A DNA stretch of 64,000 bases from Mitsuaria sp. WAJ17 (GTDB taxonomy: Bacteria; Pseudomonadota; Gammaproteobacteria; Burkholderiales; Burkholderiaceae_C). The DNA is taken from the NCBI RefSeq assembly GCF_014174515.1, contig NZ_JACJUG010000015.1, positions 62,001 through 126,000 on the forward strand, read 5' to 3'. The notes beneath the pieces were generated by a model. That model was not told the DNA's origin. It saw nothing but the letters and a program-made list of their open reading frames with translations, and did no database searches. This document shows, piece after piece, positions 8,170-16,897 of the stretch; position 1 is the stretch's first letter; every line of letters begins with the position of its first letter. The position numbers and the translations under genes are program-made.

Positions 8170-9318
8170 TCAGATGCCGGTCTTGAACGAGGTGTACATG
8201 CGCGTCATCTGGCGCCGCACGTCGTTGTTGATGGCATCGGGCGCGGCCATGCGCTTCATGTCAGCCTCGCTGAGGAAGACCGTTGGGTTGCTGGCCACCT
8301 CGGGCTTCACGAACTTGCGCGCCTCCTTGTTCGGATTGGCGTAGAAGACCTTGTTGGTCAGACCGGCATGGATCTCGGGGCGCAGGATGAAGTTGATGAA
8401 CTTGTGCGCATTGCCGGGGTGGGGCGCGTCCATGGGGATCACCATGGTGTCCATGAAGATAATGCCGCCGGTCTTGGGAATCAGGGCCTCGATCTTCTGG
8501 CCGGTCTTGCCGTCGATGGCGCGCTGGCGGGCGATGTTGATGTCACCTGACCAGCCCAGGGCCAGGCAGATGGAGCCGTTGGCCATGTCGTTGATGTAGC
8601 CCGAGGAGCTGAACAGGGTCACGTAAGGGCGGATGGCCTTGAGCAGGGCGGGCACGCCCGAGTAGTCGGACACGCTCTTGCTGTAGGCCGGCTTGCCCAG
8701 GTAGTGCAGGGCGGCGGGTACGACCTCGGTGGCGGAGTCCAGGAAGCTCACGCCGCAGCTCTTGAGCTTGGAGATGTATTCGGGTTTGAAGACCAGGTCC
8801 CAGGTGTTCTCTGGCATGGGTGTGCTGCCCAGCGCGGCCTTGACCTTGTCCACGTTGATGCCCACCGTGGTGAAGCCCCACAGCCAGTTCACCATGTACT
8901 CGTTGCCCGGGTCCAGCTTGGCCAACTGGGTCTGCACCTCGGGGTCCAGGTTCTTGTAGTTGGGGATCTGGCTCTTGTCGATCTTGCGCAGCAGGCCGCC
9001 GTCCGCCTGCAGCTTGGCCCAGTAGGAAGAGGGCACGACGACGTCGTAACCCGTCTTGCCCGCGACCAGCTTGGCATGGACGATCTCGTTGTTGTCGAAG
9101 TTGTCGTAGCGCACCTTGATGCCGGTCTCCTTTTCGAAGAGCTTGAGCGTGTCTTCGGCGATGTAGTCGGACCAGTTGTAGACGTTCAGCACCTTCTCTT
9201 CCTCCTGTGCCTGGGCTGCCGGGGCGAAGAGGGCGCCGCAGGCCACCGCCAGTGGCAGAAGGATGCCGGGCAGGGCGCGAAGCAGGGATTGCGGAAGGGA
9301 CCGGGTGGGCTGCGACAT
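8170..9318 (-). CDS. potF: Periplasmic putrescine-binding protein PotF
   Basis: 382-aa solute-binding protein. The signal peptide ends around FAPAAQAQ, and the mature chain opens with VLNVYNWSDYI, where the Trp and Tyr match the polyamine-cradling residues of the PotD/PotF family. The ATG at 9318 has a strong AGGAGG 9 nt upstream; longer frames place extra residues before the signal peptide. It is the first gene of the transporter segment and probably has its own promoter, with a -10-like TAGACT near 9427. Confidence 0.92.
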   Translation of the reverse strand: MSQPTRSLPQSLLRALPGILLPLAVACGALFAPAAQAQEEEKVLNVYNWSDYIAEDTLKLFEKETGIKVRYDNFDNNEIVHAKLVAGKTGYDVVVPSSYWAKLQADGGLLRKIDKSQIPNYKNLDPEVQTQLAKLDPGNEYMVNWLWGFTTVGINVDKVKAALGSTPMPENTWDLVFKPEYISKLKSCGVSFLDSATEVVPAALHYLGKPAYSKSVSDYSGVPALLKAIRPYVTLFSSSGYINDMANGSICLALGWSGDINIARQRAIDGKTGQKIEALIPKTGGIIFMDTMVIPMDAPHPGNAHKFINFILRPEIHAGLTNKVFYANPNKEARKFVKPEVASNPTVFLSEADMKRMAAPDAINNDVRRQMTRMYTSFKTGI

Positions 9319-9421
9319 GGAAGAACCTCCTGGAAAACGAACAGAACCAGTGGACGCTGCGAGAGCGCGTGTCATGAAGCGTTGGGGTCAGGTCTGAACC
9401 CCTGGGCGGAAATCGTGCGGG

Positions 9422-9460
9422 CCAGTCTAGGGGTCGGGCCGGCCCCCAGGCATTCGCCAA
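9422..9460 (-). promoter_or_regulatory. Candidate promoter region of potF
   Basis: On the minus strand this region reads GGCGAATGCC, a GC-rich spacer, then CTAGACTGG, giving a TAGACT -10 candidate. The same CTAGACTGG and GAATGCC words recur ahead of the aminotransferase gene at 15925. No convincing -35 hexamer is visible. Confidence 0.3.
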
Positions 9461-9487
9461 AACCCGTGCTGTGGCGCGGGCCCGGCA

Positions 9488-10891
9488 TCACAGCCATCCC
9501 TTGGCCCTGAGTTCACTCAAGCTCAGGTCCAGGCAGCGACGGATGAGAGCCATCATCTCGTCGATCTGCTCGCGGCTCATCACCAGGGGCGGCGCGACGA
9601 TCATGCGGTCCCCCACGGCGCGCATGATCAGGCCGTTGCCGAAGCAGTGCGCGCGGCACAGCATGCCCACCTCCAGCGCGGGGTCAAAGGGCTGGCCGCT
9701 GGCCTTGTCCTTGACGAGCTGGAGCGCGCCCATCATCCCGCAGGTCTGGGTCTCGCCCACCAGCGGATGGTCCGCAAGGCTGGCAAAGCCGGCGGCCAAC
9801 TGCGGGCCAATGTTCTGGCGCACATGGCTGACCAGGTTGAGCTGCTGGATCAGGCGGATATTGGCCACCGCTACCGCGCAGGCCGTCGGGTGGCCGGAGT
9901 AGGTGAAGCCATGGTTGAACTCTCCGCCCTGCTCAATCAGCACTTTTGCCACTTTGTCCGACACCATCACCCCGCCCAGCGGGATGTAGCCCGAGGTGAC
10001 GCCTTTGGCAAAAGTCATCAGGTCGGGCCGGGTGCCCATGGTCTCGCAGCCGAACCACTGGCCGGTGCGGCCGAAGCCGCAGATGACCTCGTCACTGACC
10101 AGCAGGATGCCGTAACGGTCGCAGATGCGCTGGATCTCTGGCCAGTAGGTGCTGGGCGGCACGATGACGCCGCCGGCGCCCTGCACGGGCTCGCCAATGA
10201 AGGCGGCCACCTTCTCGGGGCCGATCTCCAGAATCTTGGCCTCCAGCCAGCGCGCGGCGGTGAGGCCGAAGTCTTCGCGTGACTGCTCGCGCCCCAGCTC
10301 AAACCAGTGCGGCTGCTCGATGTGAACGATGCCGGGAATGGGCAGACCGCCCTGCGCATGCATGCCGCTCATGCCGCCCAGTGAGGCGCCGGCCATGGTG
10401 GAGCCGTGGTAGCCGTTCTTGCGGCCGATGATGACCTGGCGCTCAGGCTGCCCGAGGCTGGTCCAGTAGTGGCGCACCATGCGCACCACGGTGTCGTTGC
10501 CCTCGGAACCCGAGCTGGTGAAGAAGACCTTGCTGAACTGCGGCGGCGTGACCTCGGCCAGCAACTCGGCCAGTTGGATGGCCGGTGGGGTAGAGGTCTG
10601 GAAGAAGGCGTTGTAGAAGGGCAGTTCCTTCATCTGCCGGGTGGCGGCGTCGATCAGGGCCTGCTGGCCGTAGCCGACGTTGACGCACCAGAGTCCGCTC
10701 ATGGCATCGAGGATCTTGTGGCCCTCGCTGTCCCAGAGGTAGATGTTCTCGGCGCGCGTGATGATGCGCGCGCCCTTGCGAGCCAGACCGGCGTGGTCGG
10801 TGAAGGGGTGCATGAAATGGGCGCTGTCGGCCTCCTGCCATTGGCGGGTGCTGCGCGCGGCGGCGTTGACGGGGGCTTGCACGGTGGTCAT
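9488..10891 (-). CDS. spuC: Putrescine-pyruvate aminotransferase, SpuC-like
   Basis: 467-aa class III PLP aminotransferase. The PLP lysine is K296 in FAKGVTSG, with the preceding Asp in SDEVICGFGRTG and the phosphate-binding SSGSEGN at about 126-132. Length and sequence style match Pseudomonas SpuC, which transfers the amino group of putrescine to pyruvate to give 4-aminobutyraldehyde. Location between puuA and potF supports a polyamine substrate. It provides a transamination route parallel to the gamma-glutamyl route encoded beside it. Confidence 0.85.
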   Translation of the reverse strand: MTTVQAPVNAAARSTRQWQEADSAHFMHPFTDHAGLARKGARIITRAENIYLWDSEGHKILDAMSGLWCVNVGYGQQALIDAATRQMKELPFYNAFFQTSTPPAIQLAELLAEVTPPQFSKVFFTSSGSEGNDTVVRMVRHYWTSLGQPERQVIIGRKNGYHGSTMAGASLGGMSGMHAQGGLPIPGIVHIEQPHWFELGREQSREDFGLTAARWLEAKILEIGPEKVAAFIGEPVQGAGGVIVPPSTYWPEIQRICDRYGILLVSDEVICGFGRTGQWFGCETMGTRPDLMTFAKGVTSGYIPLGGVMVSDKVAKVLIEQGGEFNHGFTYSGHPTACAVAVANIRLIQQLNLVSHVRQNIGPQLAAGFASLADHPLVGETQTCGMMGALQLVKDKASGQPFDPALEVGMLCRAHCFGNGLIMRAVGDRMIVAPPLVMSREQIDEMMALIRRCLDLSLSELRAKGWL

Positions 10892-10988
10892 GGAGTGTCC
10901 TTGCTCACGGCGTGGCGTGGAATGGGGTCACGTGGATCGAGGGTCAGGTCGTGCCTGCCCGGCCGTGCGACGACCGGGCGGGGCGGCC

Positions 10989-12356
10989 TCAGACATGCAG
11001 CAGCAGGTGCTCGCGTTCCCAGGGAGAGATGACCTTCATGAACTCGGCGTACTCGATCTCCTTGATCTCGGAGTAGACCGTCACGAAAGACTCGCCCAGT
11101 ACCGAAGCGAGGTCTGTCTCCGCACGGAGCAGGGCCAGGGCCTCGCCCAGGCTGCGAGGCAGCTGGTAGTCGCCCAGGTAGGCGTCGCCCTTGCATTCTG
11201 GCGTGGGCTCGATGCGGTTCTTGATGCCCAGGTAGCCGCAGGCCAGGGTGGCGGCCAGGGCGACGTAGGGATTGGCATCGGCGCCGATCACTCGGTTCTC
11301 GACGCGCCGCGCCGCGGGCGGCGCCACCGGCGAGCGGATGCCCACCGTCCGGTTGTCGATGCCCCACTGGATGTTGATGGGGGCCGCCGTGAAGCGGGCC
11401 AGGCGCCGGTAGCTGTTCACATAGGGCGCGAACAAGGCCATGGCGGCGGGGATGTAGCGCTGCAGGCCGCCGATGTACCAGTAGAACTCCTGGCTGGGGC
11501 TGCCATCCTCGTTGCTGAAGAGGTTGCGCCCCGTGGCCTTGTTGATCACGCTCTGGTGCACATGCATGGCGCTGCCGGGCTCGCCGGCAATGGGCTTGGC
11601 CATGAAGGTGGCGAACATGTCGTGGCGCAGCGCGGCCTCACGCACCGTGCGCTTGAAGAAGAAGACCTCGTCCGCCAGGCCCAGCGGGTGGGCGTGAAAG
11701 AAGTTGATCTCCATCTGCCCGGCGCCGATCTCGTGGATCAGGGTGTCCACGTTGAGCTCCATCTTTTCGCAGTAGTCGTAGACGTCCTCAAAGAGTGGGT
11801 CGAACTCGTTCACCGCGTCGATGGAGTAGGCCTGGCGCGAGGTCTCGGCGCGGCCGCTGCGACCCACAGGAGGCTTGAGGGGCACGTCCGGGTCGGTATT
11901 GCGGGCCACGAGGTAGAACTCCAGTTCTGGCGCCACCACCGGGTCCCAGCCCTCGGCCGCGAACAGGTCGCAGACCCGGCGCAGCACCGAGCGGGGGGCG
12001 AATGGCACGAGCTTGCCGTCGCGGTCGAAACAGTCGTGGATGATCTGGGCCGTCGGGTCCACGGCCCAGGGGACCAGGCGCACCGTGCTCGGGTCGGCCC
12101 GCAGGTGCATGTCCATGTCATTGGGGCTGATGACGTCGTAGTAGGGCCCCTCTTCAGGGAACTCGCCGGTGACGCCCATGGCCACCACGGCTTCGGGCAG
12201 GCGCATGCCGCGGTCCTCGGTGAACTTCTCGCGCGGGAGGATCTTGCCGCGTGCCACACCGGTGAGGTCGGGCACGAGGCATTCCACCTCGGTGACGCGA
12301 TGCTCACGGAACCATTGCTCGAGCTCGCTGAATGTGATTTCTTGTCTGACCACCAT
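10989..12356 (-). CDS. puuA: Gamma-glutamylputrescine synthetase (PuuA/SpuI type)
   Basis: 455-aa glutamine-synthetase-fold ligase. Visible motifs are the metal/ammonia-site cluster MEINFFHAHPLG, the HVHQS strand, and NRTVGIRSP with NRVIGADANPY in the catalytic domain. These belong to the glutamate-polyamine ligase branch rather than housekeeping GlnA. It would ligate glutamate to putrescine using ATP. The start MVVRQEITF at 12356 fits the family length; upstream in-frame residues are low-complexity. Flanked by puuD and spuC. Confidence 0.85.
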   Translation of the reverse strand: MVVRQEITFSELEQWFREHRVTEVECLVPDLTGVARGKILPREKFTEDRGMRLPEAVVAMGVTGEFPEEGPYYDVISPNDMDMHLRADPSTVRLVPWAVDPTAQIIHDCFDRDGKLVPFAPRSVLRRVCDLFAAEGWDPVVAPELEFYLVARNTDPDVPLKPPVGRSGRAETSRQAYSIDAVNEFDPLFEDVYDYCEKMELNVDTLIHEIGAGQMEINFFHAHPLGLADEVFFFKRTVREAALRHDMFATFMAKPIAGEPGSAMHVHQSVINKATGRNLFSNEDGSPSQEFYWYIGGLQRYIPAAMALFAPYVNSYRRLARFTAAPINIQWGIDNRTVGIRSPVAPPAARRVENRVIGADANPYVALAATLACGYLGIKNRIEPTPECKGDAYLGDYQLPRSLGEALALLRAETDLASVLGESFVTVYSEIKEIEYAEFMKVISPWEREHLLLHV

Positions 12357-12439
12357 CGTTGCCTCATCTTCTGGTCTTGGCCCCGGGTCATACCCACCGG
12401 GGCTTCGGATTGCTAGAACTCGGTCGGGGGTCAGCGGCG

Positions 12440-13264
12440 CTAGGTTTCCGGGTCGCGCTTGAAGTCGTGCCGGGGTTCGCGGATGTCGTTGCGGTAGTCG
12501 CGGAAGGCCGCGCAGGCCTGGCCGAAAGCCCTCAGCATCTTCATCGAAACCGGGTTGCTGGCCGCCTGCCATTCAGGGTGCCATTGCAGGCACAGGGAGA
12601 AACCGCGGCTGGCCTCGACGCTGAAGGCCTCGACCAGCCCGTCCGGCGCCACGGCCTCGACACGCAGGCCTGGCGCCAGCGTCTTCACGCCCTGGCCATG
12701 CAGGGAGTTCACGCGGAAGTGCTCGTGGCCCAGCAGGAACTCCAACACGCCGCCGGGCATCACATGCACCTCGTGCTGCTCGGCATAGGCGATCTCGGGC
12801 GGCTGGCCCTCTGGGGCGCGATGATCGTGCAGGCCTGCCTGTTCCTGCACGGCCTGGTGCAGCGAGCCACCCAAGGCCACATTGGCCTCCTGGAAGCCAC
12901 GGCAGATGGCGAACAGCGGCATGCCCAGCCGCAGGGCCCTGGGGATCAGGGGCAGGGTCCAGGCATCGCGATCCGGGTCCAGGGGCAGGGCGGGGTTGTG
13001 GACGTCCTCGTCGAAATGGCTGGGATGCACATTGGAGGGCGAGCCCGTCAGCAGCACGCCATGGGCGATGGCCAGCAACTCGTCGATCTCCTGCGGGCTG
13101 GCCGAGGGCACCACCAGAGGCAGGCAGCCCGCCAGGCGCACCGCGTCCACGTACTTTTTGCCAACGATGTGGAAGGGGTGCTCTCCCACCTGGCGATTGC
13201 AGGCGGGGACCAGCACGATAGGTGTGCCGGCCGGGCCGGCAGAGGAAGGCACGTGGTGGTGCAT
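12440..13264 (-). CDS. puuD: Gamma-glutamyl-gamma-aminobutyrate hydrolase PuuD (peptidase C26)
   Basis: 274-aa class I glutamine-amidotransferase-like hydrolase. The nucleophile is Cys121 in FAICRGFQE, with the His229/Glu231 pair in LQWHPEW. It would release GABA from gamma-glutamyl-GABA, the last step of the Puu pathway. The ATG at 13264 abuts the stop of puuB, consistent with coupled translation. The longer upstream frame lies wholly inside puuB and is not needed. Confidence 0.88.
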   Translation of the reverse strand: MHHHVPSSAGPAGTPIVLVPACNRQVGEHPFHIVGKKYVDAVRLAGCLPLVVPSASPQEIDELLAIAHGVLLTGSPSNVHPSHFDEDVHNPALPLDPDRDAWTLPLIPRALRLGMPLFAICRGFQEANVALGGSLHQAVQEQAGLHDHRAPEGQPPEIAYAEQHEVHVMPGGVLEFLLGHEHFRVNSLHGQGVKTLAPGLRVEAVAPDGLVEAFSVEASRGFSLCLQWHPEWQAASNPVSMKMLRAFGQACAAFRDYRNDIREPRHDFKRDPET

Positions 13265-14580
13265 CACAGCAAGTCCCTCAGTCGGTAGTACGCCATGCCC
13301 AGCACCAGGGCTGGCGTACGCATCAGTGTGCCACCGGGAAAGGACCGGTGGCGCAACTTCCCAAAGCAATCGAAGCGGCTGGAATCCCCATGCATGGCCT
13401 CGGCCACCACCTTGCCGGCCAGGCCGGTCAGTGCGAGGCCGTGGCCGGAAAAGCCCTGGAGGTAATACACGTTTCGATGATCGGCCAGACGCCCGAAGTC
13501 AGGCGCGCGGTTCATGCTGATGTCCACGAAGCCACCCCAAGCATGGCTCATGCCAACATCAGCCAGTTGGGGGAAGGTGTGCAGCAGGCGCCCGCGCATG
13601 CTCTGCATGAGGTCGCGCGGCGTGACCATGCTGTAGCTGACCCGCCCGCCGTAGAGCAGGCGATGGTCGGCCGTGGGGCGGAAGTAGTCCAGCACGAAGT
13701 TGGTGTCGCAGACCGCGCTGCGGCTGGGGATCAGGGCCTGCAGGCGCACCGGGTCCAGGGGCTCGGTGCAGACGATGTAGGTGCCGACCGGCATGATGCG
13801 GTCCGCGAGTGCCGGTGCGAGCGCAGGCGCCAGGGCCTGCAGGTAGGCATTGCCCGCCAGCAGCACCTGCCTGGCGCGCACGCTGCCTGTGCTGGTGCGC
13901 AGCCGCTGGCTGCCGTCGGCCTGCGCCTCCATGCGGTGCACGGCGCTGTGCTCATGCAGGACCGCCCCGGCGGCCCGCGCCGCGCGAGCCAGGCCCAGGC
14001 AGTACTTCAGCGGATGCAGGTGGCCCGAGCGCGGGTCATGGATGCCGGCATGGAAGCGCGGGCTGGCGATCCAGTCCTGGATTTGCTCGGGCGCGATCCA
14101 GGTGAGCGGATAGCGGTAGTCCCGCTCGATGCGATCGGCCCAGGCGCGCAGCTCCACCGTCTTGGAGGCTTTGGTGCTGAGGCCCAGGAATCCTGCTTGC
14201 CATTCGGCCTCGATGCCGTGGCGCTGGCAGCGCTGCTGGATCAGGTCCAGGGCCTCCACGCTCATGTCCCAAAGGCGGCGGGCGTCGGCCAGGCCCAGTT
14301 GGACTTCGAGGGTCGTGTTGTCGCAGGCCAGGCCGTGGATGGCCTGACCGCCGTTGCGTCCCGAGGCACCGCCGCCGACCTGGCCCGCCTCCAGCAGGCG
14401 CACATCCATGCCGCGCTCGGCCAGCTCCAGTGCGGCAGAGAGGCCGGCCAGGCCTCCGCCGACGATGGCGACGTCCGCCGCCACGTCTTCATGCAGGGGC
14501 GGGTAGGCCTCCTGGCGCGGCGCGGTGGCGGCGTAGTAGGAGTCCCGGGCGAGGTCCTGGTCGATCCGGAGCAGGCGCAT
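13264..14580 (-). CDS. puuB: Gamma-glutamylputrescine oxidoreductase PuuB (FAD-dependent)
   Basis: 438-aa DadA/PuuB-type flavoenzyme. The N-terminal Rossmann dinucleotide motif VAIVGGGLAGLSAALELAE lies at about 37-55, followed by the FAD-contacting GGGASGRNGGQ at 69-79. The C-terminus has the closing FAD motif YYLQGFSGHGLALTG. It oxidises gamma-glutamylputrescine to the aldehyde handled by PuuC. Operonic with puuD downstream and the aminotransferase gene 28 bp upstream. Confidence 0.88.
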   Translation of the reverse strand: MRLLRIDQDLARDSYYAATAPRQEAYPPLHEDVAADVAIVGGGLAGLSAALELAERGMDVRLLEAGQVGGGASGRNGGQAIHGLACDNTTLEVQLGLADARRLWDMSVEALDLIQQRCQRHGIEAEWQAGFLGLSTKASKTVELRAWADRIERDYRYPLTWIAPEQIQDWIASPRFHAGIHDPRSGHLHPLKYCLGLARAARAAGAVLHEHSAVHRMEAQADGSQRLRTSTGSVRARQVLLAGNAYLQALAPALAPALADRIMPVGTYIVCTEPLDPVRLQALIPSRSAVCDTNFVLDYFRPTADHRLLYGGRVSYSMVTPRDLMQSMRGRLLHTFPQLADVGMSHAWGGFVDISMNRAPDFGRLADHRNVYYLQGFSGHGLALTGLAGKVVAEAMHGDSSRFDCFGKLRHRSFPGGTLMRTPALVLGMAYYRLRDLL

Positions 14581-14608
14581 GCAGCAGTGATCAGGTGAGG
14601 CCAGGGCC

Positions 14609-15925
14609 TCAGGCCACCCGACGCAGGGCGGTGCGGATGGTATCGATCAGGCGATCGATCTGCGACGACTCGATGATCAGCGGCGGCGACAGCGCGATGG
14701 TGTCCCCCGTGGTGCGGATCAGCACGCCCTGCTCCCAGCAGTCCAGGAAGACGTTGAAGGCCCGCTTGGCCGGCTCGCCGGGCAAGGGCGCCAGCTCGAT
14801 GCCGCCCACCAGCCCCATGTTGCGGATGTCGATCACATGAGGCTCGCCCTTCAGCGAGTGCAGGGCCTCAGCAAACTGCGACTGCATCGCGCTGGCGCGG
14901 GTCAGCAGGCCCTCCTCGGCATAGGTCTTGAGCGTGCCCAGGGCTGCCGCGCAGGCCAGCGGGTGGGCCGAGTAGGTGTAGCCGTGGAAGAACTCGATGA
15001 GGTGTTCGGGTCCGCTCATGAAGGTGTCGTAGATCTTCTGCTGGGCGAAGACGGCGCCCATGGGCACACAGCCGTTGGTGAGGCCCTTGGCCACGGTCAT
15101 CAGGTCTGGCGTGACGCCGAAGGTCTGGGCTCCAAACGGGTTGCCGGTGCGGCCGAAGCCGGTGATGACCTCATCGAAGATCAGCAGGATGCCGTGCTTG
15201 TCGCAGATTTCGCGCAGGCGCTGCAGATAGCCTTGAGGCGGGATCAGCACCCCTGTGGAGCCGGCGATGGGCTCGACGATCACGGCGGCGATGGTCGAAG
15301 CGTCATGCAGGGCGACGAGGCGTTCGAGATCGTCCGCCAGCTCGGCGCCGTGGGCCGGCTGGCCCATCGAGTAGGCATTGCGGGCGGGGTCATGCGTGTG
15401 GCGGATGTGATCCACGCCGCCCAGCATGGTGCCGAACATCTTGCGGTTGGCCACCATGCCGCCCACGGAGATGCCGCCAAAATTGACACCGTGGTAGCCG
15501 CGCTCCCGCCCGATCAGCCGGGTGCGCGAGCCCTCGCCGCGCACGCGGTGGTAGGCAATGGCCATCTTCAGCGCCGTGTCCACGGACTCCGAGCCGGAGT
15601 TGGTGAAGAAGACCTTGTTGAGACCCGCGGGTGTCAGCTGCACCAGTTGTTCGGCCAGCTCGAAGGCCTTGGGGTGGGCCATCTGGAAGGGCGGGGCGAA
15701 GTCCAGTTCGGCGGCCTGCGCCTGGATGGCCTGGACGATGTGTGGCCTGTTGTGGCCGGCGTTGACGCACCAGAGGCCGGCAATGCCGTCCAGCACCTGG
15801 CGGTCGCGGTCGTCGCGGAAGTACATGCCGTCGGCACCGGTCAGCAGGCGTGGCGCCTTCTTGAACTGCCGGTTGGCGGTGAAGGGCATCCAGTAGGCGT
15901 CCAGCGCGGCGGGATTGAGGGGCAT
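14609..15925 (-). CDS. Class III omega-aminotransferase (beta-alanine/GABA-type)
   Basis: 438-aa PLP aminotransferase with K280 in TVAKGLTNG, the Asp of FDEVITGFGRTG and phosphate-binding NSGSESVDTA. The sequence is closest in style to beta-alanine:pyruvate / omega-amino-acid aminotransferases (MPFTANRQFK N-terminus). In this cluster it could act on GABA or on the beta-alanine that spermidine catabolism yields. It is the first gene of the minus-strand block, facing the Lrp-type regulator. Confidence 0.8.
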   Translation of the reverse strand: MPLNPAALDAYWMPFTANRQFKKAPRLLTGADGMYFRDDRDRQVLDGIAGLWCVNAGHNRPHIVQAIQAQAAELDFAPPFQMAHPKAFELAEQLVQLTPAGLNKVFFTNSGSESVDTALKMAIAYHRVRGEGSRTRLIGRERGYHGVNFGGISVGGMVANRKMFGTMLGGVDHIRHTHDPARNAYSMGQPAHGAELADDLERLVALHDASTIAAVIVEPIAGSTGVLIPPQGYLQRLREICDKHGILLIFDEVITGFGRTGNPFGAQTFGVTPDLMTVAKGLTNGCVPMGAVFAQQKIYDTFMSGPEHLIEFFHGYTYSAHPLACAAALGTLKTYAEEGLLTRASAMQSQFAEALHSLKGEPHVIDIRNMGLVGGIELAPLPGEPAKRAFNVFLDCWEQGVLIRTTGDTIALSPPLIIESSQIDRLIDTIRTALRRVA

Positions 15926-15990
15926 GAAAGGGCTCCGGGTGATCGAATCCGCCGCGTTTCAGGAGGGTCCAGGCGCAGCAGGCAATTCAC

Positions 15991-16010
15991 CCAGTCTAGG
16001 CATTCCCTCA
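15991..16010 (-). promoter_or_regulatory. Candidate promoter at the head of the polyamine block
   Basis: The minus strand reads GGGAATGCCTAGACTGG, giving a TAGACT -10 candidate about 70 bp ahead of the aminotransferase start. CTAGACTGG and GAATGCC are shared with the region ahead of potF. The -35 is not convincing. Confidence 0.3.
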
Positions 16011-16078
16011 CGCAATAGGCTTGCGGATGCGCGCAGGGCAAACCCTTGGATTTGCAATTTCATGCGATAGGATGGCCT

Positions 16079-16092
16079 CCAATTCGCATTGG
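16079..16092. promoter_or_regulatory. Inverted repeat, candidate Lrp/AsnC operator
   Basis: CCAAT-TCGC-ATTGG is a perfect 5-bp-arm inverted repeat ending 6 bp before the regulator's first ATG. Related AATTGCAAATCC and CAATTGGATTCGA words lie on either side. The position suits autoregulation and control of the divergent polyamine genes. Confidence 0.4.
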
Positions 16093-16098
16093 ATTCGA

Positions 16099-16572
16099 AT
16101 GATGAGCTCTGAAGTGCAATTGGATTCGATCGATCGCGCCATTCTGAATGAGCTGCAGACGGACGGCCGCCTGTCCAACCAGGACCTGGCGCAGCGGGTG
16201 CACCTGTCGCCCTCGGCGTGCCTGCGGCGGGTCAAGCGTCTGGAGGACAGTGGGGTGATCGCCCAGTACGTGGCGCTGGTGAACCCAAAAGCCGTGGGCA
16301 AGCAGGGCACCAGCTACACCATCATCAATCTGGAGCGCATGACCACCGCAGCCCTGGCCGCCTTCGAGCAGGCCGTGCTGGACAGTCCGGACGTCCTGGA
16401 CTGCTTCTATGTGGCAGGCACGAACGACTACGTGATCCGCTTCGCCTACAAGGACGCCGAGGACCTGGAGCGCTTCCACACCCATGTGCTGATGCAACTG
16501 CCCGAGGTCGCCAGGTCCAACAGCATGCTGGTGCTGCGAACCATCAAGAAGACGACGGCATATGCGTTATGA
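16099..16572 (+). CDS. Lrp/AsnC-family transcriptional regulator
   Basis: 157 aa. The N-terminal winged helix-turn-helix (ILNELQTDGRLSNQDLAQRV, then LSPSACLRRVKRLE) is followed by a RAM/AsnC ligand-binding domain (about residues 65-150, VLDCFYVAGTNDYVIRF). ATGs at 16099 and 16102 both fit, because the HTH must begin near SIDRAIL. Divergent from the twelve-gene polyamine block and therefore its likely local regulator. Effector (polyamine, GABA or beta-alanine) unknown. Confidence 0.88.
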   Translation: MMSSEVQLDSIDRAILNELQTDGRLSNQDLAQRVHLSPSACLRRVKRLEDSGVIAQYVALVNPKAVGKQGTSYTIINLERMTTAALAAFEQAVLDSPDVLDCFYVAGTNDYVIRFAYKDAEDLERFHTHVLMQLPEVARSNSMLVLRTIKKTTAYAL

Positions 16573-16630
16573 GCCCCCTACGGCCTGCGCTGATCGGACT
16601 CTTTGCAGACTTCGACGGTTGGGGCGCATG

Positions 16631-16660
16631 GAAAAGCAAAACGGACCGCAAGGGTCCGTT
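16631..16660 (-). terminator. Rho-independent terminator of the small membrane protein gene
   Basis: Minus strand: AACGGACC-CTTGC-GGTCCGTT followed by TTGCTTTT. An 8-bp stem and a T-rich tail lie about 50 bp downstream of the stop at 16712. Confidence 0.7.
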
Positions 16661-16711
16661 CAGGCAGGGCAGACGGGCATTGGGCCCGCCTTGACTTCAG
16701 AGACAGGGCGA

Positions 16712-16897
16712 TCAGGCCGCCAGGAGTGCGATGACGGAGCTCAGGCCGAAGAAGGCCAGCATCGCGACGATCATCACTTCCTCGACCTTGCCGGCCGAGA
16801 CGGGTTCGAAAGACAGATTGCCGCCGGCGTCCAGGGCAGTCGGGCCGGCGACGAAAGACGTGGTCACCGGGGGAAGGAACTTCTTGAATGCAAACAT
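16712..16897 (-). CDS. Small single-pass membrane protein, unknown function
   Basis: 61 aa starting MFAFKKFLPPV (ATG at 16897). An N-terminal basic patch is followed by a polar middle and a C-terminal hydrophobic helix (EEVMIVAMLAFFGLSSVIALLAA). The ATG at 16909 would add MRSS; 16897 is preferred because AGAAG lies 5-9 nt upstream. It has its own terminator and a roughly 300-bp untranslated or promoter region, so it is an independent transcript. No family recognised. Confidence 0.55.
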   Translation of the reverse strand: MFAFKKFLPPVTTSFVAGPTALDAGGNLSFEPVSAGKVEEVMIVAMLAFFGLSSVIALLAA

